This document shows, piece by piece, positions 9,160 through 17,468 of a stretch of 64,000 nt of DNA. This DNA comes from Rhizobium sp. CCGE531 (lineage in GTDB: Bacteria; Pseudomonadota; Alphaproteobacteria; Rhizobiales; Rhizobiaceae), in NCBI RefSeq assembly GCF_003627795.1, contig NZ_CP032685.1, forward strand, positions 1,116,001-1,180,000. The letters are read 5' to 3'. How positions within the stretch are numbered: the first letter of the stretch is position 1; each line of letters opens with the position of its first letter. The notes under the pieces are model-generated. The model ran no database searches and had not been told where the DNA came from. It was given only the letters and a program-made list of their open reading frames with translations. The translations under genes were made by a program, and so were the position numbers.

Positions 9160-10176
9160 TCACCGCGCCAGGCCGAAGGATTGGATGCCCTTGGCCAATA
9201 TTTCGATGCCGTCGATGGTCCGGATCGTCGGGTTCATCGACTGCGCATCCATCATGACGAAATGCTTGTTCCTGACGGTGTCGAGCTGGCTGGTGACCGG
9301 ATCCTTCTCGAGGAATTCGAGCTTGACCTTCGGATCGTCGGCTGCGTAGCGGCGTCGATCCATGGTGGCGATGACGATGACGGCCGGATTGGCCTGCGCA
9401 ATGGTCTCCCATCCAACCAGCGGCCATTCTTCCTCGGTCGTCACGACATTCCTGGCGCCGAGCGTCTTCAGGATATAAGCCGGCGCGCTGTTCTTGCCGG
9501 CGATGAAGGCATCGCCTTTGACTTCCTTGCTGGAGAACCAGAATACGATCGGAAGATCCTTGGCCCTTGAGCCTGAAATCGAGGCGACCGCATCCGCTTC
9601 GCGCTTCTTCAGGTTCGCGATCAAGGCATCGCCGCGATCCTTAACGTCGAAGATCTCAGCGAGTTCACCGATCTCCTGATAGATCAGGTCCATCGTGAAC
9701 AGTTCCTTGCGCACGCCGTCGCCGCCATCGGCATTGACCTTGGCAACGCAATCGGTCGGCGCGATATAGGTGTTGATGCCGAGTTCGGAAAACTGCTCGC
9801 GCTTGCCGACGGAGCCCTGCGGCCCGACATGCCATTCGAATTCGGCGGCAACGAGATCCGGTTCCTTGCCGACGACGGATTCGAAGCTCGGATCATTATC
9901 GGCAAGCCGCGGGATTTTGCCGTTGGCTTCGGCAAATTGCGGCAGCACCGGGCCGACCCAGACCGCCGTTCCGGCGACCTTGTCGGCAAGCCCGAGCGAG
10001 AAGAGGATTTCGGTCATGCCCTGCCCGATCGAAACGAGCTTGGCCGGGGCCTTCTGAAAGGTGACCTTCTGGCCGCAATTACCGATGGTGAGGGGATATT
10101 GGGTGGCGGCGAAGCCGGAAGCGGCAAACCCGGTCAGGCCGAGTGCAAATGCAATCGTCGTCAAAAAATGGCGCAT
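9160..10176 (-). CDS. Periplasmic corrinoid-type binding protein (BtuF/FecB family)
   Basis: A 338-residue class III binding protein. The signal peptide is MRHFLTTIAFALGLTGFAASGFAA. The lobes joined by a long helix are recognisable from KLVSIGQGMTEILFSLGLADKVAG and from VGWETIAQANPAVIVIATM. First gene of the importer, 176 bp downstream of a cobalamin riboswitch on the same strand, which is the main reason to prefer cobalamin or cobinamide over iron siderophores. No lipobox is seen, so it should be a soluble periplasmic protein. Confidence 0.85.
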   Translation of the reverse strand: MRHFLTTIAFALGLTGFAASGFAATQYPLTIGNCGQKVTFQKAPAKLVSIGQGMTEILFSLGLADKVAGTAVWVGPVLPQFAEANGKIPRLADNDPSFESVVGKEPDLVAAEFEWHVGPQGSVGKREQFSELGINTYIAPTDCVAKVNADGGDGVRKELFTMDLIYQEIGELAEIFDVKDRGDALIANLKKREADAVASISGSRAKDLPIVFWFSSKEVKGDAFIAGKNSAPAYILKTLGARNVVTTEEEWPLVGWETIAQANPAVIVIATMDRRRYAADDPKVKLEFLEKDPVTSQLDTVRNKHFVMMDAQSMNPTIRTIDGIEILAKGIQSFGLAR

Positions 10177-10352
10177 TGGAGATCTCGATGGGAAGGAAAC
10201 TGGGCGGTGTCAGCGCGATCGCGCGCGGGCAGGCCGCCGCCGGTTGCGGGGATCCCAATCAAGGCCGATAGATGTCGGATAGCGTCGAAGGCTCAGGTCA
10301 ATCATTCTCTCTGTCCCTTCCGGGCATCCCCGCCCGGCTGATTGGATCGTGA

Positions 10353-10560
10353 TCGACGGCAGGTCTCCTGGCTCGCGAATATCTGACGATCATCTGCCTT
10401 CCCGCAAGCTTAGCTGCAGTGGCATGGCTCAAGGCCTCGGGAATAGACCAGCAGACTGGTCACTCCCGGATGATCGGCAATCCGCTTACAGTTGCGGGGG
10501 CAGCCACGGTCTAGGTCCCTCTTGGGTCGTCCTCACCGTGTTCCCTATTAATCCCCGCGG
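10353..10560 (-). promoter_or_regulatory. Cobalamin (AdoCbl-type) riboswitch
   Basis: Read on the minus strand, the conserved landmarks occur in order: GGGAACACGGTG, GCTGCCCCCGCAACTGTAA, GCCACTG, GGGAAGGC and the B12 box AGCCAGGAGACCTGCC. Spacing over about 208 nt fits the class. It ends about 176 nt before the binding-protein start. Between them is a GC hairpin (CCGGGC/GCCCGG near 10319-10336), which could be part of the expression platform; there is no T-run, so control is probably translational. It should repress the importer when corrinoid is plentiful. Confidence 0.95.
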
Positions 10561-10675
10561 AGTCTTCCTTGGGGAACCGTCGCATCCAGTTATGCCGGAT
10601 GCACCCTTCCCGTCAAGGACGCATGGATGCGATAAAGCGAACGCGCGCGAAGTCCACAACGTCTGCATGGCCGGC

Positions 10676-11781
10676 TTAAGCGGCCTCGGCCAATTCCACG
10701 CGATTTCTCCCGCCGGCCTTGGCACGATAAAGTGCCTTGTCGGCAGCCTCCAGCACCTGCTTGAAGTCAGCGGTCGGTTCGTGGGAGCAGGCAATGCCGA
10801 TGCTAACGGTGACGCGGATGGCCTCTTGCTCGAACATCAGGACTGTCGCTTCGATATCCTTGCGGATTTTCTCCGCAATGGCGGTGGCGGCCTTAATATC
10901 AGTGTTCGGCAGCAGAACGACGATTTCCTCTCCGCCATAGCGGGCGGCAATGTCGGTCCTTCGGACGGTCTGCCGGATTACGTCCGCCACCCGCGCCAGG
11001 ACCGTATCGCCGAAGGAATGGCCCCAGCTGTCATTGATCTTCTTGAAGTGATCGATATCGAGCATGATGATCGAAAAGGGGATGCGCCTGATGCCGGCTT
11101 CCTTGCTGCAACGGTCCCCTTCCCGCTGCAGGACACGGCGATTGGGAAGTTTCGTCAGCGGGTCGAGGCTTGCTTCGCTCTCGAGCGCGCGCTGGATGCC
11201 GATGCGATATTGCTCCCGCTCCAGCAGATCCAGAGAAGAAAGACACCGAGTATATTGACAATCGTGACCGGAAGCGTTGCCGAGAGCAGCAGCTCGCGCG
11301 CGACCCCCCACGGCAGAAAGACGAGAACGACGAGCGACGTGCAGGTCGCCAGGCCGAACAATGCCGATCGCCTCCACCCCGTGCCGATCCACTGCCGCGG
11401 CAGGAGGCTGAGGACATAGCCCGTAAGCGCGACGATCAGGATCCCGGCAATGCCGCCGACAGCACCCATGCCGCCGACCAAGAAGCGGAACAGACCCATC
11501 ATGACAGCCGCAACAACGGTCCCCAAGAGGCCGCCATAGACCGGCGTCAGGACGAGCAGGATCGAGCGGCCATCCTGGATAACGCCAGGCATCCACTGGA
11601 TCGGATCAGCCATCGACAGGATGCCGACCACGCCAAACAACAATCCGACCGCAACCGATTTCAGAACGCCGCGATCGACGATCCGGATGACCCAGGAATA
11701 GGCATAGACGATGATAGCCACCTGCCCCAGGACGCGCACCAGCGAAGGCAAATGCATTTCAATTCCCATGGCTGTCCCCAA
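10676..11781 (-). pseudogene. Membrane diguanylate cyclase, frameshifted
   Basis: Two overlapping frames together make one protein. The first (start 11781) encodes five or six TM segments of 5TMR-LYT type, ending VNILGVFLLW. The second resumes at LDLLEREQYRIGIQRALE and carries a full GGDEF domain: DPLTKLPNRR, FFSIIMLDIDHFKKINDSWGH-like metal site, I-site RRTD five residues before RYGGEEIVVLL, and ADKALYRAKAGGRN. Joining the frames needs one extra base, or a -1 slip, in the pyrimidine-rich stretch at 11230-11244. The catalytic half is intact, so this may be a recent lesion, a sequencing error or a shifted translation. It would synthesise c-di-GMP at the membrane. Confidence 0.75.
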
Positions 11782-12287
11782 CCTTCGCGAGGAGCCCCAT
11801 CAATGGCACGCACCGGCCATAGTTGAAGTCAGCGCAGGATACCACGCGATCTCTATAAAATGGTTTACCGAGTCTCTCGCTCGCCGACGGCGACGGGAGG
11901 TCGCTTAAGGCGGGACAGGGGATCGAGTGAGGGCCGCAAATGATGATCATTGTCGTAATCGAATTTCGAAATTGATGCGTGTCGATGCCGGAGTGTCCGA
12001 TACCGCATTCTGAGGAGTTGCGCACCCAGGATCTTCGCGAGGTTATAAAACATCGAGGGAGAAGAACAAAACGGATGAAAAAATCGAAAGGTTGATAACA
12101 CTGAGCAGATTGCCGTAGCTGCCCAAGGCCTTTCCTGTGGATCGCTCATGCACGAAGTATGGATAATAGGCGCTATCTGGCGCCCCGCGCGGAGTGGTCA
12201 AGTGCGGTCGAACAATTTCCCGCTTTACACCGTGGCGATCGCTACAACGACGTTGGTTTCAGGCTCGATCTTCCGCACACAACCCTT
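11782..12287. other. Intergenic region without a recognisable gene
   Basis: About 500 bp between the diguanylate cyclase gene and the repeat at 12288. The open frames across it are short and have no family features. It is more AT-rich in the middle, around 11930-12110. I see no tRNA, IS end or riboswitch. The promoter of the cyclase gene presumably lies in its left part. Confidence 0.5.
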
Positions 12288-12365
12288 GAGCGGTTCAGCT
12301 CTTTACTGAATCTCTGAACCGCCCTGTCTCCTTATTTTTACGCAATTCCGGGCGGAAAGAAATCC
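12288..12365 (-). repeat. Partial RIME-like palindromic repeat
   Basis: On the minus strand the 37 nt at 12288-12324 match the right palindrome of the copy at 53438-53474 with about four differences; both have 11-bp arms GGCGGTTCAG/CTGAACCGC around a 15-nt loop. Similarity continues upstream through CCGGAATTGC to about 12365, after which it fades, so the left half of the element is missing or diverged. The structure resembles the rhizobial intergenic mosaic element RIME1. It overlaps the 3' end of the small ORF. Confidence 0.7.
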
Positions 12366-12518
12366 GCCGCCGGACGCGGCGATACCGATACCCGCCCCGA
12401 AGCCGTTGCCGTCCCACCGGAAATCGGAGGCCTCCACGACCTCCTTCTCGATGGAAAAAGGTATCGCATCGATCTCATTCATGGGCCATGCCTCATCGTC
12501 AGCACCGGAGATCTCCAT
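12303..12518 (-). CDS. Small protein of unknown function, 3' end inside a repeat
   Basis: A 71-residue ORF 18 bp after the PLD gene on the same strand, with GAGGAGGGG 13 nt upstream of its ATG. The sequence is acidic at first (MEISGADDEAWPMNEIDAIPF), then Gly-rich (NGFGAGIGIAASGGGF). The last 20 or so codons (FLSARNCVKIRRQ onward) and the stop codon are read from the RIME-like repeat. So either a longer gene was truncated by the element or a genuine small gene took its stop from it. No family is recognised. The spacing and Shine-Dalgarno support translation. Confidence 0.45.
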   Translation of the reverse strand: MEISGADDEAWPMNEIDAIPFSIEKEVVEASDFRWDGNGFGAGIGIAASGGGFLSARNCVKIRRQGGSEIQ

Positions 12519-12536
12519 GCCATGGCCCGCCCCTCC

Positions 12537-14219
12537 TCAGTGCGAGAATAGGAGACGGTCCTTTGCCGCCTGCGAACCCGTCGCATAGAACCGCTGAAAC
12601 CAGGCCTGCTGCCCGGGGCCGGGCGGCCGGGCGAGCGTCAGGCTGTTGGGCGCGCCGGCACCCTGCATCGCTGAACGGAAATGGAGATGATCGAATATCC
12701 GGAGCGCTTCGAGCGCATAGGATGTCGCCACCCGCTGGTCTTCGATCATGACGAGATTGTCGCCATTGCCCGTTTCACCGCTGGGCGACAGGTTGGACGA
12801 TCCGGTGAATACCTTGGCCGTCGGCAGGTTGAAGTCGGTCACGACGAACTTGTCATGCTGATGAATACCGCTGCCGCCACTCCACTCGGTCTTGAAAGGT
12901 TCCGGGGCGTGGCTCGCAAGGTAGCTGAAATCCACCAGGCCGATCGTGCCATCGGGTTTGTGGATTTCGAGCCCTCCTTCCTTGTCGGAAATGCCGTAGC
13001 TGAACACGTCCTTGCCCATCAGCCGGTCCACCGCCTGACACACCTGGCCCGAGCGGATCTGGTTGAGGAAGGCGATAGCATAGAAGACGGAAGACGAGGC
13101 CTGATCGATCGCCGCGCCAACGGGGCTGAGCGACAGATTGCTCGATTGGTGCGGTGAGAAGCAGAAGTGCGCCGCCGGCATGCCGGGCGCCTGCACCAGG
13201 CTCCATTTGCTGCTGAGACCGTCCTGCTTGAAGGCGTCCAGGCCCTGGAAAGCGAGGTCGAAGGCACGGCCGAACAACCCGGCTGCATCGCTTGAATGGA
13301 ACACGAGCGCATTATTGGCCTGTATGTAAAGGCCGCGATAGCTGAAATTAGTCGAGCCGAACAGCACCTTGAGGGGCTGGTCGCCGCGCCGGACGACGAA
13401 GACCTTGTTGTGCTGCAGGGTCTTGAAATGCATGCGCTTCACCGCAGCCGATCCCGCAGAGACCGCAAGACGCGCGGCCGCCTGCGATTCCGCACTGCCG
13501 GCGGGTTTGTGCGATCCCGAATCGTCGATGATGGCGCGAACGCGATTGCCGCAGGTCTCAAGCTTGCCGACGATATCGCGCTCGTTGAAATCATAAGCGA
13601 AGACATCGATGGAGAGGCCGGGATCGTTCACCACCTCGTCCAATAGGCCGAAGATGAGGTCATAGGCTTCGAAACCAAGCCACTGGTAGACGTCGCCCGG
13701 CAGCTTCGTAAACGTCAGGCCTTGGTCCGCATCGCTCGGGATGACGTCCGGATTGTTGCCGAACTTGTCGGCATAGGCCTGCGAGGAGGCGAAGTTGCGG
13801 GTAAAGCCGATATCGAGATAATCGCTATAGGTCATGCGGTCGAGCGAGATCGGCAGGTCGGCAACCTGATCGCCGCGGCGCAAGGCGCCGGCGGCATTCA
13901 TGTGCATCTTCGTGACCCGATAGAGATAGGTTCCATCCGTCGGGTCATAGGGAAAATGCATCCAGCGGAACTTCTGGAAGGGAGCCTCGGTCGACAGGAA
14001 ATTGCGGAAGCCGTCGACACCCGTGCCGCTGCTGTAGTCGAAATTCAAACGATTCCTCAGCGGAACGTAGTCGGCCGAACCAGGGCTCTTCACCTCGATC
14101 GCGAAGCCTACGAAATCATCCTCTGGGTCGGTGACATCCATCCCGATAAGGCACATGCGTTCGCCGCGCCACAGTTTCACTGCAAGGCTGCCGGCGCTAC
14201 CTGTATTGGCAAAAGTCAT
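12537..14219 (-). CDS. Phospholipase D-superfamily protein with two HKD motifs
   Basis: A 560-residue protein with no signal peptide. An N-terminal beta-rich region of about 100 residues (VKLWRGERMCLIGMDV, DFVGFAIEVKSP, PLRNRLNFDY) precedes two PLD domains. HKD 1 is H270-x-K272 with D280 and GSTN at 288-291; HKD 2 is the canonical H455-D-K457-FVVT-D462 with GSSN at 473-476. PLD proteins of this form act as phosphodiesterases on lipid or nucleic acid; the cytoplasmic location favours a nuclease, but this is inference. It starts 76 bp after the histidine phosphatase gene and is followed by the small ORF, all on one strand. Confidence 0.8.
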   Translation of the reverse strand: MTFANTGSAGSLAVKLWRGERMCLIGMDVTDPEDDFVGFAIEVKSPGSADYVPLRNRLNFDYSSGTGVDGFRNFLSTEAPFQKFRWMHFPYDPTDGTYLYRVTKMHMNAAGALRRGDQVADLPISLDRMTYSDYLDIGFTRNFASSQAYADKFGNNPDVIPSDADQGLTFTKLPGDVYQWLGFEAYDLIFGLLDEVVNDPGLSIDVFAYDFNERDIVGKLETCGNRVRAIIDDSGSHKPAGSAESQAAARLAVSAGSAAVKRMHFKTLQHNKVFVVRRGDQPLKVLFGSTNFSYRGLYIQANNALVFHSSDAAGLFGRAFDLAFQGLDAFKQDGLSSKWSLVQAPGMPAAHFCFSPHQSSNLSLSPVGAAIDQASSSVFYAIAFLNQIRSGQVCQAVDRLMGKDVFSYGISDKEGGLEIHKPDGTIGLVDFSYLASHAPEPFKTEWSGGSGIHQHDKFVVTDFNLPTAKVFTGSSNLSPSGETGNGDNLVMIEDQRVATSYALEALRIFDHLHFRSAMQGAGAPNSLTLARPPGPGQQAWFQRFYATGSQAAKDRLLFSH

Positions 14220-14295
14220 CTCAATCCCCTCGTTGCGTTGGATGAAGGCGATGCTTGTCTTTCATGCAGGAATGCAGAAGGCCGTTAGGATCGGA

Positions 14296-14766
14296 CTAGA
14301 ATGGCTCGAATACTTGCGAGACCTTCGGTCCGTCACTCAGAAAATCTGTAGCCAGAACCAGATTGAACACGGTCGGCGCCCATGGATCGGGATAGCTTCC
14401 CTCGAGCGCACCGAGCGCCCGCATCAGCCCGGGAATATTGCCGTGATGCCAGCAGACCAGGATCGCCTTGCCTTCGAGTTTGGGCTTGGAGAGCAGCGTA
14501 TAAGCTAGCGCGCCGTAGTTTTCGTCGGCATAGGATGTACACAATTCGATACCCAGTGCCTCCGCCAAGGGCTGGACGGTCTGGACAGGCCTTTCACTGT
14601 GCTTCGACGGAGTGGCGGCAAATATGAAATCCGGCGGTCCAAAGCTTTCGGGATACCAGGCGGCCAACGCTTTCGCGCGCGCTTGCCCCGCGGCGGACAG
14701 GTTGGGATCTCCCGGATCGTCGGGTTTTTCGGCATGACGCATGACCAATATCTTGACTGGCGCCAT
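14296..14766 (-). CDS. Histidine phosphatase superfamily protein (SixA/PGM-like)
   Basis: A 156-residue protein. The catalytic RHG-type motif appears as VMRHAEKPDD near the N-terminus and the second catalytic His in LVCWHHGNIPGLMRALG. The frame is open upstream to 14868, but ATG 14766 has GGGAGGGACCA just ahead, so that start is used. Small single-domain members remove phosphate from phosphohistidine, phosphoesters or nucleotides; the substrate is unknown here. It stands 117 bp after the membrane-protein gene and 76 bp before the PLD gene, in the same direction. Confidence 0.75.
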   Translation of the reverse strand: MAPVKILVMRHAEKPDDPGDPNLSAAGQARAKALAAWYPESFGPPDFIFAATPSKHSERPVQTVQPLAEALGIELCTSYADENYGALAYTLLSKPKLEGKAILVCWHHGNIPGLMRALGALEGSYPDPWAPTVFNLVLATDFLSDGPKVSQVFEPF

Positions 14767-14883
14767 TGGTCCCTCCCTTGGCTGCCGTCTTGATCCATCG
14801 CTACCTGAAATTGGGTCCACGATATTGTTTCCACACCCAAGCGCAATGGCCATTTTCGGCATCAGCAAAATTTCATGGCAGTG

Positions 14884-16398
14884 TCATGGTGGCTTGGTTG
14901 CCGGCGTGCCAGTAGCCGGCGCCGAGTTCTGGGGAATGGCGGTCGCGGGTCCATTGGTAGCAGCAGAACCCGGCTGCAGCGATCCGGATGCCGGAGAAGT
15001 TTGCGACTGCCCCTGCTTGCCGGCGACCCCGCCATTGGTCGGCGGAACTTTCGTGGTTGCCGCCGTATAGAACTGGTAACCAGCGAAGATGATGAGGGCG
15101 GCGACGAGCACGCCATAGACATTGCGAACGATCTTCCGGACGCGATCGTAGTTGGACACGCTGCTGCGGATCGGCGTTTCGCTGAACTCCTCGATCTCGG
15201 TGGCGCTCAACACCTGGTTCAATCGCAAGGTCCATATGGCGCGGGCGCGGTCCTGGCCGGCGAAATAACCGGCATTGATGAATGTCTGGACGCGGAACGA
15301 CAGGATCAGAAACGCCGCCGCGCCGACGGCGAACAGGCCCGCGATCCATGTATTGGGTGTCTTTGCCGCATCGGAGAGGATCTTGATCACGAAGGGCGTG
15401 GTGGCGACAGCCAGATCCTTCCACAACGCGCCCGTCATATCCTGGGCTCGCTGGGTCGCCTTCTGCGCCTCGTCCACGACCGTCTTGCGCAAGTCGGCAA
15501 GGGCCTTCAATGTCTCCTTGCTGCCGGCCTTGACATAGGCCGCATAGGCGGCCTTTGCGGATTCGAGGCTGCCGTCTCCGAATTCTGCGAGGTTCCCTTG
15601 CCGATAGCTGCGCGCCCATTCCGCCGCCAGCAGGACATGACGGGTCTCCGTGTCACGCTCGCCGCCGGCAAACACCCAAAACACACCATCATTGAGCCGC
15701 TCGAACATGGCAACCAGTTCGGGAAGGGAAATGCCGACCTTGCGGCTCGGCGGGCCGGAGAGCTGATAAATCACATTCGGCGCGGCCCCATAGACCTGAT
15801 CGGAAAGTGCCGCCATCAGCCTCGGAGCCGCCAGTAAACGCCAGGCCTCGAATGTCTGGGAAGATTGTCGCGGATAATCCTGCAGCAGCCACGGCCGTAT
15901 ATCTGCCGGCACGAGCCCCGCATTGCTGGCGTCATGGCATATGCTTCGAGGGTTGGGAAGTTCCGGCATCCGATCGAACGGGGCGGGAGATTGCTCCGTC
16001 CAAGGCTGGAACCGGGCACCATGGGATGTAAATGCCTGCTCCGCGGTCAACTCGGCAACGCAGACAACAAGGCTGCTATCCAGGGCTCTTGCCAGGCCGG
16101 CCAGGGATTTTCCATAGAAGAGCCGGAGAATGGTCTTCTGCGAGACCTTGTTGAGCGTAATGGCAAAAACCGTGCTCGATGCCGGCACGTCGCCGTCATC
16201 GAGGGCGATATCCGTGCCGTCACGCCTGATCGTGACTGACTCCAGAAAGCCGGGAACATCGGCACGCAATGCCAGCCATTCCGCCCGCAAGGCAGCATCA
16301 TCAAGCCTTGCCATGACGATGACCAGTTCTACATGCTCCTCGACCGGCTTCGTCGGATGCGTCCGTGAAAGAAGATCGAGGAGCTCAGTTGGGGTCAT
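14884..16398 (-). CDS. Two-TM membrane protein of unknown function
   Basis: A 504-residue protein that I do not recognise. A soluble N-terminal part of about 300 residues is followed by an Ala/Lys/Glu-rich helix (residues about 293-322), a TM segment at about 350-369 (WIAGLFAVGAAAFLILSF), a 55-residue charged stretch, a second TM at about 427-445 (VYGVLVAALIIFAGYQFY) and a Pro/Ser/Gln-rich low-complexity tail. Start ATG 16398 overlaps the NdpA-like stop by 14 bp; an ATG at 16422 is also possible. The overlap implies co-translation with the NdpA-like protein and a joint role. It could be the membrane-acting component of a multi-gene system. Confidence 0.7.
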   Translation of the reverse strand: MTPTELLDLLSRTHPTKPVEEHVELVIVMARLDDAALRAEWLALRADVPGFLESVTIRRDGTDIALDDGDVPASSTVFAITLNKVSQKTILRLFYGKSLAGLARALDSSLVVCVAELTAEQAFTSHGARFQPWTEQSPAPFDRMPELPNPRSICHDASNAGLVPADIRPWLLQDYPRQSSQTFEAWRLLAAPRLMAALSDQVYGAAPNVIYQLSGPPSRKVGISLPELVAMFERLNDGVFWVFAGGERDTETRHVLLAAEWARSYRQGNLAEFGDGSLESAKAAYAAYVKAGSKETLKALADLRKTVVDEAQKATQRAQDMTGALWKDLAVATTPFVIKILSDAAKTPNTWIAGLFAVGAAAFLILSFRVQTFINAGYFAGQDRARAIWTLRLNQVLSATEIEEFSETPIRSSVSNYDRVRKIVRNVYGVLVAALIIFAGYQFYTAATTKVPPTNGGVAGKQGQSQTSPASGSLQPGSAATNGPATAIPQNSAPATGTPATKPP

Positions 16399-17401
16399 CG
16401 GTCTCAATCGCCAGCTTGTCATGGATGATGATCATGCCGTCCTCGGTCTTTTCGATCAGTGCACGCAATTCGTTCGGCACGCGGATCTCGATGCCATTTT
16501 CGGTCTTGAAATAGAGGGTCTTCGGTCCCTTTACCTGATCGGGCGCCAGCTTCATCGGCACCCCGGAGATCCGCTCTGTCGTGAGGCTTCGATTGAACTT
16601 GCTCAGCAGAACGCTATCGTCCGCAAGCTTGTGACCAATAACGGTCTCAAGAAACGAGCGATGGTCGTCGCTGTCGATTTCGCCGCCTCCGGAAGCAGCG
16701 TCGTAGGTCCGCTTGGTCAGTTCCCGCACCACTTCGCCGTCGACGAGGTCCGGATTGTCGCCGATCAGCTTGCGCGTGACATCGACGAGCTTCTTCGTCA
16801 GCTCCGCATCGCTCAGGGTCTGCCGCGCGCCCAGAAAGGCTTCGAAATACTGCGCGACCTTTTGCTGGTTGCGCCTGTCCAGCACGGTCAGCTCGCCGCT
16901 CTTGTCGGTCAGTTTGATAAGGGCTGCCTTTTGCAGCGCCGCCTTGTTCTGGACGAAGGTTTTCTGAAGCGCTTCGAGGCTGACCTTCTTCCGGCCGCCG
17001 CCGTCATCCTTCAGATCGTAGGCAATGACCGTCTCGTCATCATATTTCAGAAGCGCGAACGATCGTGTCGCCTTCGCCTTCAGGACGAACAGCAGGATCG
17101 CCCCTTCGGCGGCGGTTCCACCGTGATGGGCCTGAAAATCCTCGGCCAGCTTTTCGCTTTCCTCCTGGAAAACGCTTGCATTCGAGGCGATGCGGCCGAG
17201 ACGCTCGCGCGTCGAAGACGCATCGGAAAAAGCATAGGGCAAGCCACCATTCACCGAGCGGATGCGATCGACGAAGAAGCTCTCGAACTCCCCGGGATCG
17301 ACCTCCTCCAGCTTGATCAAACCGTTTTTGGGTCCGACGAGATGGAAGATCATCCTTTCGATCTTGAGCTCGCTCAATTCGCTGTCATCGAAAAATGCCA
17401 A
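16385..17401 (-). CDS. NdpA/YejK-like nucleoid-associated protein
   Basis: From the TTG at 17401 this is 338 residues, the usual size for the NA37 (YejK/NdpA) family. Resemblances are the opening LKIERMIFHLVGPKNGLIKL, the strand FALLKYDDETVIAYDL, and KVAQYFEAFLGARQTLSD, which corresponds to the family's YF-x-x-FLG block. TTG 17401 has GGGAGGGG just upstream; ATG 17500 would add 33 residues and overlap the upstream gene by 32 bp. Family members bind nucleic acid or the nucleoid. Sandwiched between an MBL hydrolase and a membrane protein, this copy is probably part of a specialised system rather than housekeeping. Family call is moderate. Confidence 0.6.
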   Translation of the reverse strand: MAFFDDSELSELKIERMIFHLVGPKNGLIKLEEVDPGEFESFFVDRIRSVNGGLPYAFSDASSTRERLGRIASNASVFQEESEKLAEDFQAHHGGTAAEGAILLFVLKAKATRSFALLKYDDETVIAYDLKDDGGGRKKVSLEALQKTFVQNKAALQKAALIKLTDKSGELTVLDRRNQQKVAQYFEAFLGARQTLSDAELTKKLVDVTRKLIGDNPDLVDGEVVRELTKRTYDAASGGGEIDSDDHRSFLETVIGHKLADDSVLLSKFNRSLTTERISGVPMKLAPDQVKGPKTLYFKTENGIEIRVPNELRALIEKTEDGMIIIHDKLAIETDDPN

Positions 17402-17468
17402 GTGCCCCTCCCACACATGCCAGTGAACGCTCAGAACAAGATAGGGTTGAAATGATACAAGGCGATCG

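Noticed and set aside
11155..11781. Reading the TM half of the diguanylate cyclase as a complete stand-alone 208-residue membrane protein
   Set aside because: Its last 20 residues are out-of-frame sequence, and the GGDEF half continues directly in the next frame, so one broken gene is the simpler explanation.
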